Numbered from the stretch's first letter, positions 17,588-25,820 are shown. The stretch is 64,000 nucleotides of DNA from Sphingomonas pseudosanguinis (GCF_014196255.1 NZ_JACIDH010000017.1:1-64000); one strand, 5' to 3'. Notes: a model not told the origin generated them from the letters alone. Made by a program: numbers and translations.

Positions 17588-19039
17588 ATGTACCAATTCC
17601 GGCATGGTCCAGCGAGGGAGGCCGAGATCAGCGACACCGAACTCCCCGAACTCGAAACCGACGCCCTGCCGCCCGAGACCCAGCTGGACGAGGACGACCG
17701 GCTGAAGCCCGAATATGTGACGGCCGTGCTCGACGCGCTGGAGGCGGGCGACGACGAGGGCGCGCGCGCGCTGGTCGAGCCGCTTCATCCCGCCGACATC
17801 GCCGACCTGTTCGAGCTGGTCGGCGACGAGGAACGCGTCAATCTGGCGCGCGCGGTCGCCGACCTGCTGAACGGCGACGTGTTCGCCGAGATGAACGACT
17901 ATGTGCGCGAGCAGCTGATCCAGGCGCTCGAACCGCATGAAGTCGCCGACATCGCGTCCGAACTCGACACCGACGACGCGGTCGCGATCATCGAGGACAT
18001 GGACGAGGACGAGCAGCGCGCGGTGCTGCGCGCGCTCGACCCCGACGACCGCGCCGCGATCGAGGAGGCGCTGTCCTTCCCCGAGGAGTCCGCCGGCCGC
18101 CTGATGCAGCGCGAGCTGATCGCGGTGCCCGAGCACTGGACGGTGGCCGAGACGATCGAGTTCCTGCGCGGCGACGAGGAACTGACCACCGACTTCTGGG
18201 AAATCTTCGTCGTCGACCCTGGCCACCGCCCGATCGGCACCTGCCAGCTGTCCTGGATCTTGCGCGCACCCGGCGGGATCGCGATCGGCGACGTGATGAA
18301 GCGCGAACAGACGCTGATCCCGGTCGACATGGACCAGGAAGAGGTCGCGCTGCGCTTTCAGAAATATGCGCTGATCTCCGCCGCCGTGGTCGATGCCAGC
18401 GGGCGGCTGGTCGGCATGATCACCGTCGACGACATCGTCCACATCATCCAGCAGGAAGCGGGCGAGGACGTGCTGCGCCTGTCGGGCGCGGGTGAGGGCG
18501 ACATCAACGAGCCGATCCTCGACAGTTACAAGAGCCGCGTCCGCTGGCTGCTCGCCAACCTGATCACCGCGATGGTCGCCTCCTCGGTGATCGCGGCGTT
18601 CGAGGGGACGATCGCGCGGATGGTGGCGCTGGCGACGCTGATGCCGATCGTCGCGGGCGTCGGCGGCAATGCGGGGACGCAGACGCTGGCGGTGACGGTG
18701 CGCGCGCTGGCGACCAACCAGCTGACCCAGTCCAACACCGCGCGCGCGATCATGCGCGAGATTCGCGTGGCGATGATGAACGGCGTGACCGTGGCGGCGG
18801 TGATCGGGGTGGGCGTCAGCCTGGTCTTCGGCAACCCTGCGCTCGGGCTGGTGATCGCGGCGGCGATGATGACCAACATCCTGGTCGCCGGGCTGGCGGG
18901 GGTGCTGGTGCCGGTAACGCTCGACCGCTTCGATGCCGACCCGGCGGTGGCGTCGTCGGTGTTCGTGACGATGACGACCGATTCGATCGGCTTCCTGGCG
19001 TTTCTGGGACTGGCCACGGCAGCGGGGCTGACGGGCTGA
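17588..19039 (+). CDS. mgtE: Magnesium transporter MgtE
   Basis: 483 residues in the MgtE order: an acidic MgtE N domain (about 40-150), two CBS domains (about 165-285), then five membrane helices. Hallmarks are the helical repeats with DIADLFELV and VADIASELD, the first-helix segment LLANLITAMVASSVI, and the pore motif VAGVGGNAGTQTLAVTVRAL. It is a Mg2+-gated inner-membrane channel. No Mg2+ riboswitch is visible; the gap to the divergent cyclophilin gene is only 93 bp. A composite palindrome interrupted by an unusual three-way-junction element follows the stop. Confidence 0.96.
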   Translation: MYQFRHGPAREAEISDTELPELETDALPPETQLDEDDRLKPEYVTAVLDALEAGDDEGARALVEPLHPADIADLFELVGDEERVNLARAVADLLNGDVFAEMNDYVREQLIQALEPHEVADIASELDTDDAVAIIEDMDEDEQRAVLRALDPDDRAAIEEALSFPEESAGRLMQRELIAVPEHWTVAETIEFLRGDEELTTDFWEIFVVDPGHRPIGTCQLSWILRAPGGIAIGDVMKREQTLIPVDMDQEEVALRFQKYALISAAVVDASGRLVGMITVDDIVHIIQQEAGEDVLRLSGAGEGDINEPILDSYKSRVRWLLANLITAMVASSVIAAFEGTIARMVALATLMPIVAGVGGNAGTQTLAVTVRALATNQLTQSNTARAIMREIRVAMMNGVTVAAVIGVGVSLVFGNPALGLVIAAAMMTNILVAGLAGVLVPVTLDRFDADPAVASSVFVTMTTDSIGFLAFLGLATAAGLTG

Positions 19040-19042
19040 ATC

Positions 19043-19220
19043 ATTCCTCCCCTGCAAGGGGAGGTGGCGCGCGCAGCGCGTCGGAGGGGAGTGGTAGGTC
19101 GAACCCGCCCCGCGGGTTCGAGGATTGCCGGGGGCAATCCGGCCTACCGCTCGCTATCGAGAGGGCGACACCCCCCCGTCAGGGCTTCGCCCTGCCACCT
19201 CCCCTTGCAGGGGAGGAATT
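19043..19220. repeat. GGGGAGG-family composite palindrome carrying an insertion
   Basis: The ends are ATTCCTCCCCTGCAAGGGG and CCCCTTGCAGGGGAGGAAT. After the left GGAGGGG the sequence changes to a separate palindromic element (19090-19151). It then resumes with CGCTATCGAGAGGGCGACAC, the inverted form of the centre seen in sister copies. Confidence 0.85.
19090..19151. repeat. Three-way-junction palindromic element, copy 1
   Basis: The outer stem AGTGGTAGG (19090-19098) pairs with CCTACCGCT (19143-19151) with one T.G pair. Inside are a 9-bp hairpin CGAACCCGC / GCGGGTTCG with loop CCC (19109-19111) and an 8-bp hairpin GGATTGCC / GGCAATCC with loop GGG (19130-19132). Junction linkers are one, one and two bases. 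The two loops are complementary. It interrupts the surrounding repeat, and a structural relative lies at 55701-55764. Confidence 0.8.
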
Positions 19221-19336
19221 TTTCACCCAATCAAAACTATAGCGGTCCTCCCGCGCCATGCTTATGATGCACCCCCGCGCAGCCGGGGGGCCGCGTCATG
19301 TCACCACCCGTCAACGTGGATAGTTAAGCAGCGCGC

Positions 19337-20596
19337 ATGAATCGTTTTGCCATCGGTATCGCCGGTATTCTTGTCATTCTGGCGATCGCGGTCGCCCTGT
19401 CCACCGATCGCCGCGCCATCCGGCTGCGCGTCGTCGGCGCGGCCTTCGCGCTGCAGGCGGGGATCGCGGTGCTGGTGCTTTACGTCCCCTGGGGCAAGAA
19501 GGTGCTCCAGACCCTGTCCGCCGGCGTCGCCGGGCTGCTCGGCTATGCCAATGAGGGGACCAAGTTCCTGTTCGGCGCGCTGGCGTCCGATCCGCTGGGC
19601 CGCAACTTCGCGATCCAGGCGCTGCCGGTCATTATCTTCTTCGCAGCCCTCGTCTCGATCCTCTATTATCTGGGGATCATGCAGCTGGTCGTGCGCTGGC
19701 TGGGTGGTGCGATCGAGAAGGTGATCGGCGTGTCGAAGGTCGAATCGCTCTGCGCCGCCGCGAATGTGTTCGTCGGCCAGTCCGAATCGCCGCTGGTCAT
19801 CCGCCCCTATCTGGCCGGACTGACCCCGGCGCAGCTGTTCACCGTGATGACCAGCGGCATGGCGGGCGTCGCGGGCACGATCCTGGCGGCCTATGCCTCG
19901 ATGGGCATCTCGATCGAATATCTGCTCGCGGCCAGCTTCATGGCGGCACCCGGCGGCATATTGATGGCCAAGATCATCATGCCCGATCGGATGGAGCCGC
20001 CCGCCGGGCAGCTGCCGCTGGGCGACGTGATCGAGGACGAGAAGATTGCTCTCGCCGAGGCCACCCATGACGAGGAAAAGCCCGCCAACATCATCATGGC
20101 GGCCGCCCAAGGCGCGCAGACGGGCGTGAAGCTGGCGGTCGCGGTCGGTGCGATGGTGCTGGCCTTCGTCGCGCTCGTCGCACTGGCCAACGGCCTGCTC
20201 GGCAGCTTGGGCAATCTGGTCGGCCTGCCGGGGCTGAGCTTCCAGGCGCTGCTGGGCTATGTCTTCCAGCCGATCATGGCGCTGCTCAACGTGCCGTGGA
20301 AGGAAGCGGGCATTGCCGGCGGGCTGTTCGGTGAGAAGATCGTGCTCAACGAGTTCGTCGCCTATATCGATCTGGGCAAGCAGGCCGCGCAGCTCTCGCC
20401 GCGCACCGTCGCGGTCGTCACCTTCGCTTTGTGCGGTTTCGCCAATTTCTCGTCGATCGCGATCCAGATGGCGGTCACCGGCAGCCTAGCCCCCAACCAG
20501 CGCCCGACCATCGCGCGCCTGGGCATCCGCGCGCTGATCGCCGGCAGCCTGGCCAACCTGATGTCGGCGGCGCTGGCGGGCCTGCTGATCGGCTGA
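19337..20596 (+). CDS. Concentrative nucleoside transporter (CNT/NupC family)
   Basis: 419 residues with about ten membrane segments. CNT signatures are the Na+/nucleoside-site segment NVFVGQSESPLVIRPYL in the centre, NEFVAYIDLG, and the GFANFSSIAIQMAVTGSLAPNQRPTIARLG stretch near the end. It imports nucleosides using a Na+ or H+ gradient at the inner membrane. No convincing Shine-Dalgarno motif precedes the ATG. Repeats flank the gene on both sides, so it probably forms its own transcription unit. Confidence 0.93.
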   Translation: MNRFAIGIAGILVILAIAVALSTDRRAIRLRVVGAAFALQAGIAVLVLYVPWGKKVLQTLSAGVAGLLGYANEGTKFLFGALASDPLGRNFAIQALPVIIFFAALVSILYYLGIMQLVVRWLGGAIEKVIGVSKVESLCAAANVFVGQSESPLVIRPYLAGLTPAQLFTVMTSGMAGVAGTILAAYASMGISIEYLLAASFMAAPGGILMAKIIMPDRMEPPAGQLPLGDVIEDEKIALAEATHDEEKPANIIMAAAQGAQTGVKLAVAVGAMVLAFVALVALANGLLGSLGNLVGLPGLSFQALLGYVFQPIMALLNVPWKEAGIAGGLFGEKIVLNEFVAYIDLGKQAAQLSPRTVAVVTFALCGFANFSSIAIQMAVTGSLAPNQRPTIARLGIRALIAGSLANLMSAALAGLLIG

Positions 20597-20602
20597 CCCG
20601 CT

Positions 20603-20731
20603 CATTCCTCCCCTGCAAGGGGAGGTGGCAGGCCGAAGGCCTGACGGGGGGCTTCCACACGGGACACCCTTTGCGGCCCGCCCCCTCCACCAGCCTGCGG
20701 CCGGTCCCCCTCCTCCGTGCCGGGGAGGAGT
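20603..20731. repeat. GGGGAGG-family composite palindrome
   Basis: It begins CATTCCTCCCCTGCAAGGGG and ends in a degenerate TCCGTGCCGGGGAGGAG. GGCAGGCCGAAGGCCTGACGG is retained, but the centre has diverged. It lies directly downstream of the CNT gene. Confidence 0.75.
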
Positions 20732-20738
20732 TTGGGGT

Positions 20739-20977
20739 TGATCCCCATCACCAGCGCGTTATGGCGCCCCCTGTCGGCCGTGAGCGCCGACTCACGCTTA
20801 GGATCACAATGCCCCGATCTAGTCCCTTGTCCGGCGACGAGGACAGTAGACGCACCCGCGTCCACTATCCCGCCGACCGTCTGACGGGCCTGACGGGGTC
20901 GACGATGTCGGCCCGCTAACGCCGTTCCTCGCCGACCTTCCGCCGGGCTCGAACCACGAACCCGAAGGAGGTCCGCC
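20739..20977 (+). other. Structured leader region upstream of the 48-residue ORF
   Basis: This stretch holds no confident gene. It begins with a possible promoter (TTGATC, 16 bp, TATGGC). Two overlapping inverted repeats follow: GTCGGC (20773-20778) with GCCGAC (20786-20791), and CGTGAG (20779-20784) with CTCACG (20791-20796). Each pairing excludes the other. A 36-codon open frame, starting MPRSSPLSGDEDSRR and ending at 20919, could be a leader peptide but has no good ribosome-binding site. I could not match the region to any riboswitch class I know. Confidence 0.35.
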
Positions 20978-21124
20978 ATGACCCGCATGATGTTCCGCGC
21001 GCATGTCCGCGCCCAGTCCCTGGCCGATGTGATGGCCAGCGTGCCGCGCGAGCGCGCCCGGCTGCTCCGCGCCGTCGCGACCAGCCGGCCGCAGCCGGTG
21101 CGCCGCGCCCGCCCCTCCGCCTGA
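20978..21124 (+). CDS. 48-residue Arg-rich small protein
   Basis: The ATG is preceded by AAGGAGGT at ideal spacing, the strongest Shine-Dalgarno match in the window. The 48-residue product starts MTRMMFRAHVRAQSLADVM and contains VPRERARLLRAVATSRP; eleven residues are arginine and only two are acidic. No signal peptide or membrane segment is visible. I do not recognise a family. The high positive charge suggests nucleic-acid or ribosome binding, which is speculation. A roughly 240-bp structured leader lies upstream, and the convergent 3-hydroxyacyl-CoA dehydrogenase gene ends 40 bp downstream. Confidence 0.6.
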   Translation: MTRMMFRAHVRAQSLADVMASVPRERARLLRAVATSRPQPVRRARPSA

Positions 21125-21164
21125 AACCGGGGTCTGAAGCCGGGGGCGGGGCGGCCGAACGGGG

Positions 21165-22034
21165 TCAGCGCGTCGGCACCGGCTCCGCACCGGTGTAATC
21201 GTAGAAGCCGCGCTTGGTCTTGCGGCCATACCAGCCCGCCTCGACATATTTGATCAGCAGCGGGGCGGGGCGGAACTTGGGGTCGCCCGTCCCTTCGAAC
21301 AGCACGCGCGTGATCTCCAGACAGGTGTCTAGACCGATGAAGTCTGCGAGCGTCAGCGGCCCCATCGGATGGTTCAGCCCCAGCTGGCACGCCGCATCGA
21401 TGTCGGGGATCGTCGCCACGCCCTCGCCCAGCGCGAAGATCGCCTCGTTGATCATCGGCATCAGCACGCGATTGACGATGAAGCCCGGCGCGTCATTGGC
21501 ATGGACCACGCGCTTGCCCAGCTCCTGCGCGAAGCCCTCGACCCGGGCGACCGTCTCGTCCGCGGTGGCGAGGCCGCGGATCAGTTCGATCAGCCCCATG
21601 ACCGGCACGGGGTTGAAGAAGTGCACGCCGACGAAGCGCCCCGCATCGGGCGCCGCCTGTGCCAGCCGGGTGATCGGGATGGACGAGGTGTTGGTCGCCA
21701 GGATCGCGGTGTCCGACATCACCTTGCCGACCTCCTCGAAGATCGCGCGCTTGATGGCCTCGCGCTCGGTCGCCGCCTCGATCACCAGTTCGCAATCGGC
21801 CATGGCGGACAGACTGCCGACCGGTTCGATCCGGCCGAGCAGCGCGTCGGCGTCTTGCCGCGTCATCTTTTCCTTGGTCACCAGCCGGTCGAGCGCCTTG
21901 GCGATTCCCGCCTTGCCCGCCTCGGCCCGTTCCGCCGAGACATCGGCCAGCTTGACCTGATAGCCCGCCGCCGCCGAGACTTGCGCAATGCCCGCGCCCA
22001 TCTGCCCCGCCCCGATCACGCCCACTGACTTCAT
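21165..22034 (-). CDS. 3-hydroxybutyryl-CoA dehydrogenase (3-hydroxyacyl-CoA dehydrogenase)
   Basis: 289 residues. The NAD-binding Rossmann motif [15 protein letters not shown] is at residues 4-18; the catalytic region [19 protein letters not shown] follows, and the C-terminal helical domain contains [18 protein letters not shown] and [21 protein letters not shown]. It interconverts 3-hydroxyacyl-CoA and acetoacyl-CoA in short-chain fatty acid or PHB-related metabolism. The ATG at MKSVGVIG was chosen because it has AAGGAGAG upstream; a longer frame adds ten residues not typical of the family. It is divergent from the DUF1176 gene. Confidence 0.95.
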   Translation of the reverse strand: MKSVGVIGAGQMGAGIAQVSAAAGYQVKLADVSAERAEAGKAGIAKALDRLVTKEKMTRQDADALLGRIEPVGSLSAMADCELVIEAATEREAIKRAIFEEVGKVMSDTAILATNTSSIPITRLAQAAPDAGRFVGVHFFNPVPVMGLIELIRGLATADETVARVEGFAQELGKRVVHANDAPGFIVNRVLMPMINEAIFALGEGVATIPDIDAACQLGLNHPMGPLTLADFIGLDTCLEITRVLFEGTGDPKFRPAPLLIKYVEAGWYGRKTKRGFYDYTGAEPVPTR

Positions 22035-22113
22035 CGCGAAACTCTCCTTATGGTTTTGCCGCATGCCCTATCCGTTTCGGAACGCCACCGCCAGCAAGCG
22101 GGTTGAGGGACGC

Positions 22114-23139
22114 ATGATCCCCTTGCGTCTGGCCCCGCTGATCCTGGTTGCCGCCGCCCCGGCCATGGCCGCGTCGGGCGATCCGATGCCGGCCCGGCTG
22201 CGCGTCTTTCAGGACTGGATCGTCGCGTGCGATAATGGTGGGCGCTGCGAGGCGGCATCGCTGGCGTCGGAGGACAGCGCATTGCAGGATGCCGGCCTGC
22301 TCGTGCGGCGCGATGAGGATGGCGCGCTGTCGGTGCGGGTCGCCGACATGACCGGCAAGGCGCCGCGCGCGACGGTGCGCGTCGATGGTCGCGCCGTCGC
22401 CTCCACGCCGCTGACCCGCCAGGTCGAAGGGACGTGGCAGGGCGCACCCGCCAAGGCGCTGGTCAGCGCGCTGGCACGCGGACGCAAGGCCGCGATCCTG
22501 ACGCCGACCGCGCATCCCTTGTCGCTGCGCGGCGCGGCGGCGGCGCTGCGTTACATGGACGATCGCCAGAAGCGTGCGGGCACGACCACCGCGCTGGTCG
22601 CCAGGGGGGCGGCGCGTTATCGCGCGACCCCGCCATCGCTGCCGTTGGTGCGGGTGGTGACGCCGCCGGGGAAGGCCGCCCCGGCGATCCCCGGCGCGGC
22701 GATCAACGCGGCGCGGCGGCAATATGGCTGCGCGACCGATGATGGCAGTCCGGTGAGCGCCGACGCCTACCGTCTCGACGCGCGTTCGACGCTGGTGCTG
22801 CTGTCCTGTGGCGCGGGAGCCTATAACTATATCGTCCAGCCGCTGATCTGGCGTGACGGGCGACTGACCCCCGCCGCCTTCGACTATGCCTTCACCTTCG
22901 GCGAACCCAAGCCCGCCGGCCAGCCCCAGGTGCTGGTCAACACCGACTGGTCGCGCGACGGCCGGCTGTCGAGCTGGGCCAAGGGGCGCGGGCTGGGCGA
23001 TTGTGGCGACGCCGCGCAATATGGCTGGGACGGGACGCGGTTTCGGCTGCTGTCCGCGGCCAGGATGACCGAGTGTCGCGGGGCGATCGACACGCTCGGC
23101 GTGTGGCGTACCCGCGTCGTGCCGGCCCCCGCGCGCTGA
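22114..23139 (+). CDS. DUF1176 periplasmic protein
   Basis: About 341 residues with a signal peptide ending near AMAA (residue 16). The mature start FQDWIVACDNGGRCEA is the DUF1176 opening, and the later QYGCATDDG and LLSCGAGAYNY segments carry paired cysteines. The function of the family is unknown. The start at MIPLRLAP was chosen for its GAGGG motif and because it begins the signal peptide; the frame is open further upstream but overlaps the divergent gene. A PEBP-like gene follows after 23 bp, so the two may be cotranscribed. Confidence 0.88.
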   Translation: MIPLRLAPLILVAAAPAMAASGDPMPARLRVFQDWIVACDNGGRCEAASLASEDSALQDAGLLVRRDEDGALSVRVADMTGKAPRATVRVDGRAVASTPLTRQVEGTWQGAPAKALVSALARGRKAAILTPTAHPLSLRGAAAALRYMDDRQKRAGTTTALVARGAARYRATPPSLPLVRVVTPPGKAAPAIPGAAINAARRQYGCATDDGSPVSADAYRLDARSTLVLLSCGAGAYNYIVQPLIWRDGRLTPAAFDYAFTFGEPKPAGQPQVLVNTDWSRDGRLSSWAKGRGLGDCGDAAQYGWDGTRFRLLSAARMTECRGAIDTLGVWRTRVVPAPAR

Positions 23140-23162
23140 GACGTTTCAGGAAGGAGAGGATC

Positions 23163-23777
23163 ATGCTCGAACATCTGCCCGCCTGGCTGGGCAAGGCGAT
23201 GAGCGGCTGGCGTGCCGGGGTCGAGTCGCTGGCGATCACCCGCGCCGATCTGGTCCCGCCGGCGAGCATCGCGCTCAACAGTCCGGCCTTTGGCGATATG
23301 GCGCGCCTGCCCGAACGCTTCACCGCCGATGGCGAGGGCATGTCGCCGCCGCTCTTCTGGGGCGATCCGCCGGCGGGGACCGCGATGCTGGCGCTGTTGG
23401 TCGAGGATGCCGATGCGCCGACGCCGCAGCCGCTGGTCCATGCGATCGTCTGGAACCTGCCGGCACGGGCGGGCGAGCTGGCCGAGGGCGAAATCGTCGC
23501 CGATGGTCCCGGATCGGCCGAGCGGGGCGATGTCGGCCGCAATTCCTATCTGGGTGAGGGCTGGCTGCCGCCCGATCCGCCGCGCGGGCATGGCGAGCAT
23601 CGTTATGTCTTCCAGCTCTTCGCGCTGGATGCGGTGGTCGATATCGGCGGTGAGACGCCGGGGCGCGGCGCGATGCTGGATGCGATGGCGGGGCATGTGC
23701 TGGCCGCCGGGGTGCTGACCGGCACCTATTCGCGTGAGGAGGAAGCGCCCGTGGGGCCGGTGGGCGCGCTCGCCTGA
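23163..23777 (+). CDS. YbhB/YbcL-family (PEBP-like) protein
   Basis: 204 residues. The PEBP family pattern is visible: MSPPLFWGDPPAGTAMLALLVEDADAP (ligand-site region), LVHAIVWNLPA, then GRNSYLGEGWLPPDPPRGHGEHRYVFQLFALD. Bacterial members are homologues of Raf kinase inhibitor proteins, with poorly known roles. A strong AGGAAGGAG precedes the ATG. It lacks a signal peptide, so it is probably cytosolic. It follows the DUF1176 gene closely. Confidence 0.92.
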   Translation: MLEHLPAWLGKAMSGWRAGVESLAITRADLVPPASIALNSPAFGDMARLPERFTADGEGMSPPLFWGDPPAGTAMLALLVEDADAPTPQPLVHAIVWNLPARAGELAEGEIVADGPGSAERGDVGRNSYLGEGWLPPDPPRGHGEHRYVFQLFALDAVVDIGGETPGRGAMLDAMAGHVLAAGVLTGTYSREEEAPVGPVGALA

Positions 23778-23863
23778 CCCTTATGGGTTGAATGTCTGGT
23801 GCGTCGGGCCGGGTGTCGGGACTGGACGACCCGGCCGACGCTGAAAAGCCGGCACCTCGCGCA

Positions 23864-23971
23864 TTAGGCGATCGGGAAGACCGGTGCGGCGCTGGTGATG
23901 GCGAGCCCGGCGAACACCAGGGCACCGAAGCAGGAGACGAGGAACTGGCGGGCCTGAACGGTCTGGAACAT
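23864..23971 (-). CDS. 35-residue single-pass membrane or exported peptide
   Basis: A good ribosome-binding site (AAAAGGGAG) precedes an ATG encoding MFQTVQARQFLVSCFGAL, followed by VFAGLAITSAAPVFPIA and a stop. One hydrophobic stretch (about 10-28) spans most of the peptide and ends in AAP-VFPIA, which could be a membrane anchor or a signal peptide with almost no mature part. The upstream region is AT-rich compared with the rest of the window, consistent with a promoter. The function is unknown. Convergent with the PEBP-like gene. Confidence 0.6.
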   Translation of the reverse strand: MFQTVQARQFLVSCFGALVFAGLAITSAAPVFPIA

Positions 23972-24126
23972 GATGAAACTCCCTTTTCGATCCGGTCGCC
24001 AACCTTTTGGCGACCGATGCAAACTATTTTGCAGGGAGTGTGCCAGTTTTCTAAATGATTGAAATCGCAATGCTATTTTTCAAGTGACGGAAAATATGGG
24101 AAATCCCGCCACTCGAAATCCGAAAT

Positions 24127-24150
24127 TCCCGCCATCGCATGGCGGAAATT
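24127..24150 (-). terminator. Terminator-like hairpin after the GGDEF gene
   Basis: A CCGCCAT / ATGGCGG stem with a 3-base loop is flanked by AT-rich arms directly after the stop codon. The T-rich tail is short, so termination is only likely. Confidence 0.4.
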
Positions 24151-25176
24151 TCAGTCGGCATAGACGCGATTGCGGCCTTCGTTCTTCGCGCGGTAGAGCA
24201 GCGCGTCGGCGCGGGCGAACACCGTCTCATGCGTATCGTCGGGACGGAAGCCGGTGATGCCGGCGGAGAAGGTCACCTCACCGATCGCCTCGCCCGTCTC
24301 GCGCACCCGCAGCCGCTTTTCGCGCACCGCATCACGCGCGCGGTCGATCAGCGCCCGCGCCTCGGCCATGGTCAGGCCGGTCATCAGGATCGCGAACTCC
24401 TCGCCGCCATGGCGACAGACCAGATGGCCGCGCCCCTCGTCGCTCAGGATCTGGCCGATCGCGCTCAGCACCCGGTCGCCGACGGCATGGCCATGTTCGT
24501 CGTTGATCCGCTTGAACCGGTCGACGTCGCACAATGCCAGGTAGCAGGAGGCGGGCGACTGGAAGCACTGGCCGATCGATTCGTTGAACGCCAGCCGGTT
24601 GGCCAGTCCGGTCAATGGATCGCGCCGGGCGGAGGCGCGCGCCTCGACCAGCTTTTCGCGCAGCGCATCGGCCTCGGCGGTGGCCTTTTCCAGCCGTCGC
24701 TCGCTGTCATGGATGCGCTCCAGCATCTCGCCGGTCAGCTTGGCGAGCGTGGCGAGGCCGATCGACTCGCCGCGCCGGATTTCGGCCGCGCTGCGCTCCA
24801 GATTGGCGCTGAAGGCGGAGGTGTCGGCCTGGATCGTGCGGATCATCGCCGACAGCGCCTCGACATGGTCCTGGGTCTGTTCGGCGAGCGCGTCGGTGCG
24901 CGACTCGGCGGGGTCGACCAGATGGTCACGCGGGGTGGGCGCGGCGGGCGGGGCGACCGCGCGCTGCCCCGCCGTCGATGGTCCGCCCAGCCGCTGGATG
25001 TCGTCCTGATGCAGCCGCACGCCGCCATCGATCAGTTCGGCGGCGGCCTTGGCCAGGCTGCTATTCGGCTGGGTCAGGATGGCGTGGACGAACGCATAAT
25101 GCGCCGGGTCGGGGACCAGGCGATGATCCTCCAGAAACTGGCCGATCCGTTGATAGAGTTTGTCCGTCGCCGTCAT
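24151..25176 (-). CDS. Diguanylate cyclase (GGDEF domain)
   Basis: 341 residues. The N-terminal half has a helical domain of unknown type and a long coiled-coil-like stretch (about 90-180). The GGDEF domain (about 185-340) carries RRDPLTGLANRLAF, CDVDRFKRINDEHGHAVGD and the active-site GGEEF at 257-261. It makes cyclic di-GMP from GTP. No RxxD inhibitory I-site is seen before GGEEF, so product inhibition may be absent. No membrane segment is present. The ribosome-binding site lies inside a perfect 16-bp palindrome right before the start. Confidence 0.93.
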   Translation of the reverse strand: MTATDKLYQRIGQFLEDHRLVPDPAHYAFVHAILTQPNSSLAKAAAELIDGGVRLHQDDIQRLGGPSTAGQRAVAPPAAPTPRDHLVDPAESRTDALAEQTQDHVEALSAMIRTIQADTSAFSANLERSAAEIRRGESIGLATLAKLTGEMLERIHDSERRLEKATAEADALREKLVEARASARRDPLTGLANRLAFNESIGQCFQSPASCYLALCDVDRFKRINDEHGHAVGDRVLSAIGQILSDEGRGHLVCRHGGEEFAILMTGLTMAEARALIDRARDAVREKRLRVRETGEAIGEVTFSAGITGFRPDDTHETVFARADALLYRAKNEGRNRVYAD

Positions 25177-25178
25177 CG

Positions 25179-25194
25179 CGCGACACCTGTCGCG
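25179..25194 (-). promoter_or_regulatory. Palindrome covering the diguanylate cyclase ribosome-binding site
   Basis: CGCGACA and TGTCGCG form 7-bp arms around two bases and end 2 bases before the ATG. On the transcript the only AGG that could serve as Shine-Dalgarno is at the hairpin tip. It may be an operator or a translation-control hairpin. Confidence 0.4.
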
Positions 25195-25286
25195 ATCGCC
25201 GCGGGCACCAGTCTGCGCTGGCGGGTGCCCCGCGATGATCCGACATCCTTCCCATTATTCATGTTAGGCCCCCGACCGCGCTATAC

Positions 25287-25820
25287 TCAGCGCTTGGTGG
25301 TCAGTCCACGCACTGCCGCCAAAGTGGAGGCAACATGCTCGGCGGGGTTCATATCGTCGTGCACGAAGGCGATGCGGCCGTCGCGGCCGATGACATAGCT
25401 GGTGCGCGAGGTGATGTCGCGACCCTCGATCTGGCGGCCCAGCGCGACGTCGTAACCCTTGACGATCGCCGGACCCGCGCTCGCCACCGGGAACTTGCCT
25501 GCGCATTCGGCCTTGGAGAAGGCGGCGAGCTTGTCGACCGGATCGGCCGACATGCCGATCACGCGGGCACCGGCGGCGCGGAAGGCGTCGATCTTCTCGG
25601 CAAAGGCGCGCGCCTCCGCGCTGCACCCGCTGGTGAAGGCGGCGGGGAAGAAATACAGGACGACCGGGCCGTGGCGCAGCTGATCCTTCAGGTTCAGCGT
25701 GAAGACCTTGCCCGCCACCGCGCCGCGCGTCGTGAAGTCGGGGGCCGTCGCACCGGTGCGCAAGGCCGCGCTCGCCGGCACCGCGAGAAGCGCAAGAAAG
25801 ACGCCGAACAACACACGCAT
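25287..25820 (-). CDS. Periplasmic peroxiredoxin (AhpC/TSA, Bcp-like)
   Basis: 177 residues with a signal peptide (MRVLFGVFLALLAVPASA). The thioredoxin-like peroxiredoxin core has VVLYFFPAAFTSGCSAEARAF; the cysteine there is the peroxidatic candidate, and a second cysteine in SKAECAGKFPVA may be resolving. It likely reduces peroxides in the periplasm. The MRV start is preceded by AGGAATGG; a longer in-frame start would remove the signal peptide. It is divergent from the HisN-like gene and upstream of the diguanylate cyclase gene by about 110 bp. Confidence 0.88.
   Translation of the reverse strand: MRVLFGVFLALLAVPASAALRTGATAPDFTTRGAVAGKVFTLNLKDQLRHGPVVLYFFPAAFTSGCSAEARAFAEKIDAFRAAGARVIGMSADPVDKLAAFSKAECAGKFPVASAGPAIVKGYDVALGRQIEGRDITSRTSYVIGRDGRIAFVHDDMNPAEHVASTLAAVRGLTTKR

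Noticed and set aside
17495..19057. N-terminal extension of the cyclophilin gene to 672 residues
   Set aside because: The extension is antisense to mgtE and of random composition; the short start has a proper ribosome-binding site.
20773..20796. H-type pseudoknot
   Set aside because: The interleaved stems would leave connecting loops of 0, 1 and 0 bases, which is not sterically possible for both full stems; alternative hairpins are more likely.
20739..20977. A known riboswitch in the leader of the 48-residue ORF
   Set aside because: I compared it from memory with ykkC, mini-ykkC, yybP-ykoY, SAM and preQ1 consensus features and saw no convincing match, so it is reported only as structured leader.
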